Shown here: piece by piece, positions 1 through 6,740 of the stretch
Position numbering within the stretch: the first letter of the stretch is position 1
How the letters are laid out: every line of letters begins with the position of its first letter
Origin: Phycisphaerales bacterium
Lineage (GTDB): Bacteria; Planctomycetota; Phycisphaerae; Tepidisphaerales; Tepidisphaeraceae
Length of the DNA: 7,163 bases
Assembly (NCBI GenBank): GCA_003153655.1
Contig: PMAK01000152.1
Span: 14,463 to 21,625, forward strand
Reading direction: 5' to 3'
Program-made: the position numbers and the translations under genes
Notes under the pieces: model-generated
The model's input: only the letters and a program-made list of their open reading frames with translations
Told to the model about the DNA's origin: nothing
The model's database searches: none

Positions 1-1040
1 ATGATTCCGTCAACCTGCTCGATCGCACCAACATCGTCGAAATGCAGCGGCAAGGACTCTATAGCAGCATGGGGCTCTTCGTGATCTGGAACGCGAATCA
101 TTACGCGATGATCCGCGCCGCCCTGGTTCCCGACCAATATCAGCGGATCATCCGCGATGGACAGGACGTCGGCTACCAGCACATCGTCGAGGAATTTGAG
201 CCCAACCCCAAATCCCCCGAGGAATCAATATTGCGCATCGGCGTCCGCTCCCGCATGATGCCGACGCCCCAGCAGCAATGGGACACCGAAACCTGGATGA
301 TCAGTTCGGTCGACCGCAAACACGAGCATTGGAAAACCGCCGCCCGCGGCGCCGACAATAAAGGCCAGTTGATCGACAGCTTTTCACAGGTCGGCACAAG
401 CGACGAGCAAACCAAAGCCTTCGCCATCGACACCACGCCCGATGCCAACAACGGCTCGCTCGATCCCGACCACGACAACAACACCCTGCACCGCGGCCCG
501 CTCGGGCAGGGAAATGTGGATGTCGCAACGCGCCGCACGCTGGAAGCGACCACAACGCATCAAAAAACAGAACTCAGCCCCTTCAAGGTCGATGTGCCGG
601 TCTTCTATGTCCCCCAGGCGTTCAGCTATCTCCTGCCGGAGCTTTTGCCGCTGAAGCCCAAGACCTACATGTTCGCAACGTTCGTTCCCACCACACCGGC
701 AGGCGGCGGCGTAACCAGCGGCGGCAACGTGATGTCTCGCTACATGGAAGTGTTGCCCGTCCAGCATGTGAAATTACGCGACCAGGAATTCGACGCCATC
801 CCCGTCACCGATAAACTAACTCTCGAAGGCGCGCTGACGACGTATTATCTCAGCCCAGAAGGCAAATTCCTCGGCAGCACCAGCAGCTTTACCGAAGGCG
901 ATAAGACAACATTGATCGAGGTTGTGCCAACCGACAGCCAAACCCTCGACCACATCTGGAGCCGACCCGATCTTTCGCGCCCGAACGAACCCACAGGTGC
1001 TGATGATGAAAAGTCGAGCCTGACGCCGTCGCTGCCCTAA
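1..1040 (+). CDS. Hypothetical protein, C-terminal part (5' end outside window)
   Basis: The reading frame is open from the first complete codon at position 3 to a TAA at 1038-1040, giving about 345 residues, so the start lies upstream of the window. The first in-frame ATG, at 42, is not a convincing start because coding-like sequence (DSVNLLDRTNIVE) runs up to it. I do not recognise the family. The visible protein is hydrophilic with no membrane segment. A polar, low-complexity stretch rich in D, N and T lies at about residues 135-170. It is followed by a more ordered domain (about 195-320) with alternating hydrophobic residues, typical of beta structure. The segment TTYYLSPEGKFLGS resembles the strand-turn-strand pattern of periplasmic beta-sheet proteins, but that is only a resemblance. 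The tail is disordered (RPNEPTGADDEKSS). An exported or envelope role is possible, but any signal sequence is out of view. Confidence 0.75.
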   Translation, partial: DSVNLLDRTNIVEMQRQGLYSSMGLFVIWNANHYAMIRAALVPDQYQRIIRDGQDVGYQHIVEEFEPNPKSPEESILRIGVRSRMMPTPQQQWDTETWMISSVDRKHEHWKTAARGADNKGQLIDSFSQVGTSDEQTKAFAIDTTPDANNGSLDPDHDNNTLHRGPLGQGNVDVATRRTLEATTTHQKTELSPFKVDVPVFYVPQAFSYLLPELLPLKPKTYMFATFVPTTPAGGGVTSGGNVMSRYMEVLPVQHVKLRDQEFDAIPVTDKLTLEGALTTYYLSPEGKFLGSTSSFTEGDKTTLIEVVPTDSQTLDHIWSRPDLSRPNEPTGADDEKSSLTPSLP

Positions 1041-1253
1041 CCCCTCCTCGCGAAACGGGCCGCCAGAACGTCAACAGGCAAGCCAGCGGTCTAAACAGCG
1101 ACAGCGACCGCTTATATCCGAGCATGGGACGCCGCCCGTCACCAAAGCCGCAACGAAAATAATCTTCTCTTTTGCAATCTTCCGATCCGGAACAATATTT
1201 ATGCGCCCATTACTCTCATTATTCCGATAATATTCACTGAAAGACCCCGAAAA
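1041..1253. other. Intergenic region with AT-rich pocket and small repeats
   Basis: This 213-base gap holds no credible gene. Its last ~100 bases are clearly more AT-rich than the flanking genes. They contain a short perfect inverted repeat, TTCCG-ATC-CGGAA (1180-1192). TTCCGAT recurs at 1222-1228, and AATATT follows at 1194-1199 and 1229-1234, so the same pair of words appears twice about 40 bases apart. No strong terminator hairpin is seen after the upstream stop codon. Confidence 0.5.
1172..1239 (+). promoter_or_regulatory. Possible promoter region of the 1254 gene
   Basis: TTGCAA at 1172-1177 could be a -35 element, with TATTTA (1196-1201) as a poor -10. A second AT-rich hexamer, TAATAT (1228-1233), has no good partner. 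The TTCCG inverted repeat at 1180-1192 would lie between the boxes and could be an operator. The matches are weak. The location in the only sizeable gap before a run of packed plus-strand genes is the main argument. Confidence 0.25.
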
Positions 1254-1958
1254 ATGCTGCGCTCACTCGCCAAAACCCTGTCTCTCTTCCTGCTCCTCGT
1301 GGCGGGTTCAGCCGGCCTTGTCTATTACTATCACCACAATTCCGCCGAGCAGCAGATCGCCCAGCTCCAACAGAAAAACCAGGAGCTCGAGCAAATCCGC
1401 CATCGCCTCGAAACCGACCGCCGCGTCGCCAAGATCCTCGTCACCGATCAGAAAACCATCGCCGGCCAAATGAAGACCACGCTCCTCTTCGTCGAATACA
1501 CCGAGAGCGGCACTGAATTGCCCGCCAGGCAATTCATCATCAATGGCAACGAAGCCCACTTCGACGCCGAGATCATCAAGTTCAAGGACCAGTACGTTGA
1601 GCAGGCCGATCCGCTTCGCGGCCAGAGCATCATGCTCTTCGTCCGCGTCTACGGATCCGATCAAGCCCCCAGCGCCGGCTTCCCCATCGATACCCCCGGC
1701 ACGATCCCCGAAATCTATCGCGGAGCCGATCCGCAAATCTCCGCGTTCGAACAGGATTTGTGGGCCGATTTCTGGAAACTCTACAACGACCACGACGCCC
1801 GAGAATCCCGCGGAATCCGCGGCCTCCACGGCGAAGGCCTCTACGGCCAGTTCAACCCCGGCCACGTCTACACCATCACCCTCCGCTCAAACGGCGACGG
1901 CACCATCAACGAAGAGCCGCTCGATCCGATGTATAAGCAGGCGATTGAAAATAGATGA
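1254..1958 (+). CDS. Membrane-anchored coiled-coil protein of unknown function
   Basis: This is a 234-residue protein. Residues 1-7 are basic, residues 8-26 form one hydrophobic segment (LSLFLLLVAGSAGLVYYY), and residues 31-60 are a Q/E/L-rich heptad-like coiled coil. The rest (about 60-225) is a soluble domain with alternating strands and an aromatic-rich helical stretch (FEQDLWADFWKLYNDH, 165-180). The segment lacks a convincing cleavage site or lipobox cysteine, so I expect an uncleaved N-terminal anchor with the rest outside the cytoplasmic membrane. I do not recognise the family. The motif RGIRGLHGEGLYGQFNPGHVY (186-206) looks conserved in character, rich in glycine and aromatics, and would be a good search anchor. 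The ribosome binding site is poor (GAAAGACCCCGAAAA before ATG). The stop codon overlaps an ATG in ATGA at 1955-1958, suggesting coupling to the following DUF1697 gene. Confidence 0.8.
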   Translation: MLRSLAKTLSLFLLLVAGSAGLVYYYHHNSAEQQIAQLQQKNQELEQIRHRLETDRRVAKILVTDQKTIAGQMKTTLLFVEYTESGTELPARQFIINGNEAHFDAEIIKFKDQYVEQADPLRGQSIMLFVRVYGSDQAPSAGFPIDTPGTIPEIYRGADPQISAFEQDLWADFWKLYNDHDARESRGIRGLHGEGLYGQFNPGHVYTITLRSNGDGTINEEPLDPMYKQAIENR

Positions 1959-2002
1959 GACGGCTCGCCGGTGGTGGGAAATTCCTTAACCTGTACCGCT
2001 CC

Positions 2003-2551
2003 ATGCCAACTTACATCGCAATGCTCCGAGGCATAAACGTCGGCGGAAACAGGCTCAAAATGGACCGCCTCCGCGAGCTCTGGTCAAAGCTCGGCTTCAA
2101 GAATGTCCGAACTTACATCCAAAGCGGCAACGTCGTCTTCGATTCCCCCGATCCACCGTCCAAATGGATCACGATGACCGAAAAAAAACTAGCCGGCGAA
2201 ACCCGCCTCCCCATCCATTTGGTTTTCAGAACCGCAGCCGAGCTGAAAAAAGCTATCGACGCCAATCCATTCCTGAAACAGCCCGGAATCGATCGCTCAA
2301 AATTACACGTTACATTCCTCGGCGGCGTCGTATCCAAGGAGGTGTTGAAGAACTCAGGCAACCTCACCAGCGGCCCCGATGAGCTGCGCGTGGTGGGCAG
2401 AGAAGCCTATCTTCATTGCCCAGAGGGATATGGAAATACCAAGCTGCACAACACGGCCCTGGAGAAATTGCTCGGGACCAAAGCAACGACCCGGAACTGG
2501 AACACCGTGAACAAACTTTACGAAATGGCTTCGGAGCCGCCCTCCCCATGA
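2003..2551 (+). CDS. DUF1697 domain protein
   Basis: The 182-residue product has the family's usual length and all its landmarks. The start MPTYIAMLRGINVGG (1-15) is followed by YIQSGNVVF (38-46), LHVTFLGG (101-108) and the C-terminal TTRNWNTVNKLYEMA (162-176). DUF1697 proteins are small, cytoplasmic and widespread in bacteria, and their biochemical role is not established. I chose the ATG at 2003 because family members begin exactly at this TYIA(M/L)LRGINVGG segment. An in-frame ATG at 1955 would add 16 residues and overlaps the upstream stop (ATGA), so a longer, translationally coupled form is possible. Neither start has a good ribosome binding site. The stop codon overlaps the start of the next gene (ATGA, 2548-2551), indicating an operon. 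Confidence 0.9.
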   Translation: MPTYIAMLRGINVGGNRLKMDRLRELWSKLGFKNVRTYIQSGNVVFDSPDPPSKWITMTEKKLAGETRLPIHLVFRTAAELKKAIDANPFLKQPGIDRSKLHVTFLGGVVSKEVLKNSGNLTSGPDELRVVGREAYLHCPEGYGNTKLHNTALEKLLGTKATTRNWNTVNKLYEMASEPPSP

Positions 2552-3169
2552 ATCTTCAATCCATTCGCGATCAATTGGATATTGAACGCCGCACGCTCTC
2601 CGCCGATGGTCATTCAATAGAAATCTTGCCGCGGCTCACGCGCATCAGGTCCGCCGATGGATTGGTGCACAACATCCTCTTTTCCTCGCTAACCGACGAA
2701 AACGCCGACGCCGTCATCACAGAGCAGGAGGCCCACTATCGAGCACTCCGCGCACAAGGTCATTCGCGTGGAAACCCCCGACCAGGTGAATCTCTTCCGC
2801 AAAGCGGCCACGGAAATCTTCCAAAAGAATTACGGATTCACCGCCCGCGAACTATTAGCCGGAATTCACAGCGGCTCACGCGGCCAACTCGGATACATCG
2901 CATTCGACGGCGAACTCCCGGCAAGCATCGGCCGCCTCTACACACATCCCCAAAGCGTATTCGGCGGCCTATACGGCGGCGGAACATTGCAAAGCCACCG
3001 CGGCCGCGGGCTCTATCGCGCAGTCGTTGCCGCCCGGGCGTGCGATGCCGCCAAAATGGGTGCGCGATACCTGATCGTCGACGCGCTGCCCACCAGCCGC
3101 CCGATTCTCGAACGGCTTGGATTCGTCCGTTTGACCGACACTTGGCCTTGCGTTCTGCGGCCGGAATAG
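2548..3169 (+). pseudogene. GNAT N-acetyltransferase, disrupted by internal deletion/frameshift
   Basis: Two parts of one acetyltransferase lie in different frames. The N-terminal part (from ATG 2548, about 70 residues) reads MNLQSIRDQL...LFSSLTDENADAVITEQEAHYRALRAQ. The C-terminal part resumes near 2753 in the +1 frame as HKVIRVETPDQVNLFRKAATEIF and ends at TAG 3167-3169. The C-terminal part holds the acetyl-CoA binding loop (LQSHRGRGLYRAV, the RxxGx pattern) and the closing SRPILERLGFVRL segment typical of GNAT enzymes. In relatives I know, these pieces are separated by a conserved stretch (FEWK.Y.HD.PPDL...GF) of very roughly 45-55 residues. That stretch is absent here, so a single-base sequencing error cannot explain the break. 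The first frame continues without homology to 3228. A GTG at 2768 could start a free C-terminal fragment of 133 residues, but it has no ribosome binding site. The start overlaps the DUF1697 stop (ATGA). Confidence 0.75.
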
Positions 3170-3195
3170 GCCATGTCGCCCACGCCTTTTGGCGG

Positions 3196-3224
3196 TTGTC
3201 AGAAATATCCGAAGGGGTTATACG
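3196..3224 (+). promoter_or_regulatory. Candidate promoter for the small secreted protein gene
   Basis: TTGTCA (3196-3201, 5 of 6 bases of the -35 consensus) is followed after 17 bases by TATACG (3219-3224, 4 of 6 bases of the -10). It lies in the 129-base gap upstream of the ATG at 3299 and would give a leader of about 70 bases. Spacing and position are good, but the match is by eye only and vegetative promoters of this lineage may differ. Confidence 0.4.
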
Positions 3225-3287
3225 TTAAAATTGAGACGATCCTGCTCCGAGCAACGGGCTTGGAGCGAGGGTCGGTTCTTTTGAAAA

Positions 3288-3292
3288 AGGAG
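3288..3292 (+). promoter_or_regulatory. Ribosome binding site (AGGAG) fixing the start at 3299
   Basis: AGGAG ends six bases before ATG 3299. It is the best Shine-Dalgarno match on the plus strand of this window and supports this start over the upstream in-frame ATG at 3173, which would put a non-conserved tail in front of a clean signal peptide. Confidence 0.7.
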
Positions 3293-3298
3293 CGAACG

Positions 3299-3586
3299 AT
3301 GATCAGGTCCAAATCTCTGCTGGTGGTGCTGCTATCGGCCGGTTTCGGTGCGGCTGCGTTGCAGGTCGTCCATGCCGCCAGCCCGGTTCAGCCGGCCGGC
3401 CACCCTTCCGTGCAACAACTCGATGATGACCGATATCCCCACATGCGCAGGGCGCTGCACGATCTTCACGCGGCGCGAGACACCCTGCAGGATGCCGAGG
3501 CGCGATTCAAAGGTCATCGCGACAAGGCGATCGAGCACGTCGATCAGGCCATCCAGCAATGCGAAGACGCCCTCGCCGAAGGCTGA
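3299..3586 (+). CDS. Small secreted helical protein
   Basis: The product is a 95-residue protein. Residues 1-26 are a textbook signal peptide: a basic MIRSK start, a hydrophobic core (LLVVLLSAGFGAAAL) and a likely cleavage after VHA. The mature part begins with a P/Q/S-rich linker (ASPVQPAGHPSVQQ). It then forms one amphipathic helical hairpin, HMRRALHDLHAARDTLQDAEARF, a short turn FKGH, then RDKAIEHVDQAIQQCEDAL. The pattern of a leucine/alanine helix, GH(R)xKAIxxxDQAI and a short tail resembles small hypothetical exported proteins common in planctomycetes and some other Gram-negatives. No function is known to me. The several histidines and one cysteine are not arranged in a recognisable metal or heme motif. 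The gene stands alone with its own candidate promoter and ends shortly before a convergent gene. Confidence 0.8.
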   Translation: MIRSKSLLVVLLSAGFGAAALQVVHAASPVQPAGHPSVQQLDDDRYPHMRRALHDLHAARDTLQDAEARFKGHRDKAIEHVDQAIQQCEDALAEG

Positions 3587-3610
3587 AAACCAGTCGGACA
3601 ATAGGTCGGT

Positions 3611-3665
3611 TGCCAAAAATGCCGGATGAAGGACGCTGATTTCGCCTTTCATTCGGCATTTGGCA
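3611..3665. terminator. Long imperfect inverted repeat between convergent genes, probable bidirectional terminator
   Basis: AAATGCCGGATGAA (3617-3630) pairs with TTCATTCGGCATTT (3648-3661) over 14 positions with a single G-T wobble and a 17-base loop. Allowing a two-base A bulge, the stem extends outward (TGCCAAA with TTTGGCA) to 3611 and 3665. It lies between the stop codons at 3586 and 3688 of genes that face each other, the right place for a shared terminator. There is no long U tract, and further CGGC(A/C)TT words follow (to about 3681), so it may instead be one of the short palindromic repeats scattered in such genomes. Confidence 0.6.
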
Positions 3666-3687
3666 CTCGGCCTTCGGCATTCTCTTC

Positions 3688-6648
3688 TCAGTCCTTCGCC
3701 CCGTCCCACGCCCACAGCACAATGTTCTTCATCAGTTCCATCGCATATTCCGACTGATACCCCGCTATCCCCCACGCATCCGTGCCCAGCAATCCGCTGG
3801 TCATATCCAGCGGCAAAATGATGATGTGCCCCGATCCCACCGTCGCCATCGTCGGCCGCATATCTGAAATGTTCGTATACGAGCGAACAAACTGCCGCAC
3901 CACCGCATGCGACACATCAATCATTCCATTACCGCTGCGGGTCAGCATCGGATGCGAATCGGGAACCGGCTCGATCCGGATGTCTGGAAACGTCCGCAGC
4001 AGAAAATCGTCCTGAACACTTTGCAGAAACGCATCCGGCGTTCCGCAAGGCTCGATCAATAGCACCCCGCCGTTTTCAACATACTTTTTGATCGACTGGG
4101 CCTGCGCGGCCGAGAGGTTCAGCTTCCCCGTGCCCACCAGATGCGCGATCGGCGGATTGGATTCCGCAAGATGCACCGGATCCGTCGGCTCGACATTGAT
4201 GTCATAACTGGTCTGCTGCCGAAACCAGCGCGATGCCCGCGCCCACGCGGCCGGCTCGGGATCCCAATTACCGTCATAACGCAGCCGCGCAAGCTGGATC
4301 GACGCCGCGCCCCGTCCCGGCGGCATCGCGATGAAATCCGTCTCCAGCCGATTTTTCAATTCGCTCTTCCCCGCGGCATACAACGCCAGATTCACCCCAA
4401 GCTCAAACGACGACCGCCCGATCCGATCCTCCCGAAGCTGCCAATACCGCGTCAGGTCTTCCGGCCAATGCATCATCAGAATGCGCGATCCGTTGGTAAT
4501 CACGCGAATCTTCGGATGATCCGTCAGGTGATACGACACGGAGAAAACAACCGAATCCGCCGGCAGATCGACCCACGGATATTGCGGAAACAGTTCCTTG
4601 CCCAGCTTTTCAACGTACTGCGAAAACTCATCGCGCCCCGCGTCCGCCTGCGTCAGAAGCATCCCGCCGTTCTCGATGTACTGCTTGATTTTCTGGCGGT
4701 CCTCCTCGTTCAGGTCGGGCGCATTATCGCTGGCCATGTAAAGAATCGGGCTGTCCGTCCAATCGAGCCACGGATGATCCACCGGCACAACCTGCCAGTT
4801 CAGCGGCCGCTCCAATTCCGACGATGCGAACCGCGCCAGATTGGCCACATCGCGCGGGCGATTGGCCCAGTCGCCCGGAAACCGCAGCTTGTTCATCAAC
4901 ACCGGGTGCCGCCCGCGAGCCAGCAGCAGCAGCGAATACGACGTGTTCACGATCGCATCAAACGATTCATTGGCCCCGCCCCACGATCCATCCGCCGCCT
5001 GCGCGCTCACCAGTTCCGCGGCACACGTGCGATACCAATCCTGCGACCCGTAATATTTAAATCCCGAAGCCAGCCCCGTCCGTTCCAAGCCGTAAAGGGC
5101 ATAGTAGGTGTAGAAATCTGCCGAGGGCGGCAGGACGATGACGCTGTTGTCGCCGGTTTCGAGCCATTTGAGCGCGCTTTCCAGCGCCGGCGAAAATGGC
5201 GGCCTGCCGACCCGATCGCCGAAATCTTCGGGATCAAGATAATCCTGCGCGACAAACAGCGACGCGATCCCCGCAAGCGTCATCGACCGGCTCGGATCAT
5301 TCCCATCACCGCGATAGCACCACTCGCCGTCCTTCATCTGATATTTCGTCCAGTGATCCCGCACATCCCGCCAGAATTGCGATGGCACCTGCACGCCCAC
5401 CTCGGCCCCCGACCAGACGCCCAGCAGACCATACTGCGAATTGGAATTATCCCAGAATGCGAACGGCGTATTGCGGGGAAACTCATCATTATACGTGAAG
5501 GCCCCGTGCTCCTGCGAATGCAATAGCCAGTCCACATCTTCCTTGATGATGCGGTGATCCTGCGGCCGATCGTTCAGCGCCAGCGCCGTCGCCCGCAACC
5601 CGCGCGCGTAAGTGACGTAATCCGAGGTCATCGGAAATTTTTTCATCGCGTCGATGGCATCCATCATGAACTCGCCGTGGATGTCCAATCGCTTGTCGTG
5701 CGTCGCAAGCTCGGCTTGCATCAGCGCGTAAACCGCCAGCGTGTCGAGCCCCTCGTAATGCACAAAATTTCCGGAAATCACCGGCCCGCTGAAACGTTGA
5801 AGCAGGAAATTCACCCCTTTGTCGATGGAGGCCCCAATCTGGGCGTCGCTGATTCCCTCAACCGGAGGAATGTCGAGATGCGTCGGTGGACGATAAATCG
5901 CCGCGCGCTTGGGCAGAGGCGGAATCGATGGCTCCCCCGGAAGCTGCGCTTGCGGCTGCGTCGCCGGGAACAGCAGGTTGGATAGATCCATGCTCGGCTC
6001 GGTGGTGGATTCGGTTCCCCGCGCCGGCTCGGAATTGACGGCAGGCGATGGCGCTGTCGCCGGGGGCTCTGCATTGTTGGTCTGTGGCGGCGGATTGGCC
6101 GGCGCCGCGCGCGTGCTCGTGAGAATGTCGTACAGCAAGTCCCGCCGCGCCCAAGAGCGATTCAGCTCCTCCTCGAGAAAAGGATCGGCGATCTCATGTC
6201 CGGCCACGAGCCGCTCCAGTTGCTGATACGTCTCATACGCCTCCCGATTCCGCGAACTCAGCGACAGTTGCTCCGCATTCTGTTTCAGCGAGAGAATCTG
6301 CTCCCGATTCGCCTGCTCCCACGTCGGCGGGGTCGCCGGCGCGCCTCTCAGCAGCCAAAGCACGGCGATGATCAGCGCCACGTCGGACTCCACCGCGGTC
6401 ACGATGTCGGCCGTCGCCACATGCTCGGAGGACATCACCGCGAGCAGGCGATTGCGCGACTCGGCGAGCGCGGGAAAGGCCTCCAACGCGTCGAAGGCCT
6501 TCGTCAGACGCCGACCGTGCCCCTCGTCCTGGTGGCGTGCCGCGGTGGCCGCACGGGTCGTGCCGGATGCCTTCGGACGATCGTCGACCTCCGTCGAGCG
6601 GCCATTCGCGGCCTTCCGTGGCCTTGGCTTTGAAGCTGTCGCCTGCAT
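3688..6648 (-). CDS. DUF4159 protein with alpha/alpha-barrel domain; N-terminus probably foreign
   Basis: The frame encodes 986 residues. Residues ~98-180 are a helical region with tetratricopeptide-like character (LKQNAEQLSLSSRNREAYETYQQLERLVAG). Residues 181-245 form a proline/threonine-rich linker. Residues ~262-600 resemble the alpha/alpha barrel of prenyltransferases and squalene cyclases, with repeat turns DGEWCYRG (440-447), SMTLAGIASLF (455-465) and ADGSWGG (552-558). Residues ~608-770 and ~783-986 are two copies of a DUF4159-like Rossmann-type domain, each with an IK.Y.ENGG.LL core (654-665; 853-864). This combination is known from planctomycete proteins of unknown function, presumably in the envelope. 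I see no catalytic aspartate cluster, so enzymatic cyclase activity is not supported. The first ~97 residues do not fit: they match the start of an HDOD/HD-type protein, and the expected signal or anchor segment is missing. The real N-terminus is therefore probably lost at a join near 6360. Confidence 0.8.
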   Translation of the reverse strand: MQATASKPRPRKAANGRSTEVDDRPKASGTTRAATAARHQDEGHGRRLTKAFDALEAFPALAESRNRLLAVMSSEHVATADIVTAVESDVALIIAVLWLLRGAPATPPTWEQANREQILSLKQNAEQLSLSSRNREAYETYQQLERLVAGHEIADPFLEEELNRSWARRDLLYDILTSTRAAPANPPPQTNNAEPPATAPSPAVNSEPARGTESTTEPSMDLSNLLFPATQPQAQLPGEPSIPPLPKRAAIYRPPTHLDIPPVEGISDAQIGASIDKGVNFLLQRFSGPVISGNFVHYEGLDTLAVYALMQAELATHDKRLDIHGEFMMDAIDAMKKFPMTSDYVTYARGLRATALALNDRPQDHRIIKEDVDWLLHSQEHGAFTYNDEFPRNTPFAFWDNSNSQYGLLGVWSGAEVGVQVPSQFWRDVRDHWTKYQMKDGEWCYRGDGNDPSRSMTLAGIASLFVAQDYLDPEDFGDRVGRPPFSPALESALKWLETGDNSVIVLPPSADFYTYYALYGLERTGLASGFKYYGSQDWYRTCAAELVSAQAADGSWGGANESFDAIVNTSYSLLLLARGRHPVLMNKLRFPGDWANRPRDVANLARFASSELERPLNWQVVPVDHPWLDWTDSPILYMASDNAPDLNEEDRQKIKQYIENGGMLLTQADAGRDEFSQYVEKLGKELFPQYPWVDLPADSVVFSVSYHLTDHPKIRVITNGSRILMMHWPEDLTRYWQLREDRIGRSSFELGVNLALYAAGKSELKNRLETDFIAMPPGRGAASIQLARLRYDGNWDPEPAAWARASRWFRQQTSYDINVEPTDPVHLAESNPPIAHLVGTGKLNLSAAQAQSIKKYVENGGVLLIEPCGTPDAFLQSVQDDFLLRTFPDIRIEPVPDSHPMLTRSGNGMIDVSHAVVRQFVRSYTNISDMRPTMATVGSGHIIILPLDMTSGLLGTDAWGIAGYQSEYAMELMKNIVLWAWDGAKD
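6358..6648 (-). other. 5' fragment of an HDOD/HD-type regulatory gene, fused in frame to the DUF4159 gene
   Basis: Residues 1-46 are a basic, disordered lead (KPRPRKAANGRS...). Residues 47-97 (RRLTKAFDALEAFPALAESRNRLL ... TAVESDVALIIAVL) have the opening pattern of HDOD-like domains: F/LPAL, a leucine-rich helix, then (I/V)ESDxAL..AVLRLAN. From memory this wording is most like HD-domain proteins of Solirubrobacterales-type actinobacteria, which continue with RLAN. Here the sequence switches after AVL (codon at 6358-6360) to WLLRGAPATPPTWEQAN, which belongs to the DUF4159 protein. The start ATG at 6646-6648 has only a weak, distant AGGA upstream. If the join is an assembly error, this is simply the truncated start of a separate gene downstream of gltX. 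Confidence 0.6.
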
Positions 6649-6694
6649 ATGTGTCGGGTTCCTATCGGCAACTCTGGACGGATGGTTGAGGTAT

Positions 6695-6740
6695 GCCCGG
6701 CCCGCCGCTCTGGACCCGGGCGGGCGTCGCCAAGCCGGGC
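6695..6740 (-). repeat. Nested GC-rich inverted repeats (leader hairpin)
   Basis: GCCCGGC (6695-6701) pairs perfectly with GCCGGGC (6734-6740). Inside it GCCCGCC (6700-6706) pairs perfectly with GGCGGGC (6719-6725) around a 12-base loop. The arms overlap by two bases, so in RNA they would form one stacked hairpin with a one-sided bulge. The stem lies ~45 bases before the minus-strand start at 6648 and could be a leader structure. Confidence 0.55.

Noticed and set aside
1308..1865. A 185-codon minus-strand frame antisense to the coiled-coil protein gene
   Set aside because: Its alternating D/E/G/V composition is the typical mirror of a high-GC coding strand. The plus-strand frame has an anchor, a coiled coil and ordered domain features.
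2416..3228. One continuous 270-codon plus-strand frame spanning the DUF1697 end and the acetyltransferase
   Set aside because: Only its middle (2548-2757) is real coding sequence. After that the product becomes an R/P/H-rich shadow while the acetyltransferase continues in another frame.
4141..5526. A 461-codon open frame on the plus strand, antisense to the DUF4159 gene
   Set aside because: Its product is arginine/proline/isoleucine-rich with no domain pattern. The minus-strand frame shows clear conserved domains over the same bases, so this is a GC-driven shadow.
3688..6648. A functional terpene/squalene cyclase
   Set aside because: The barrel repeats are recognisable, but I see no DxDD-type catalytic motif or other active-site cluster, and the fusion to two DUF4159-like domains points to a different, unknown role.
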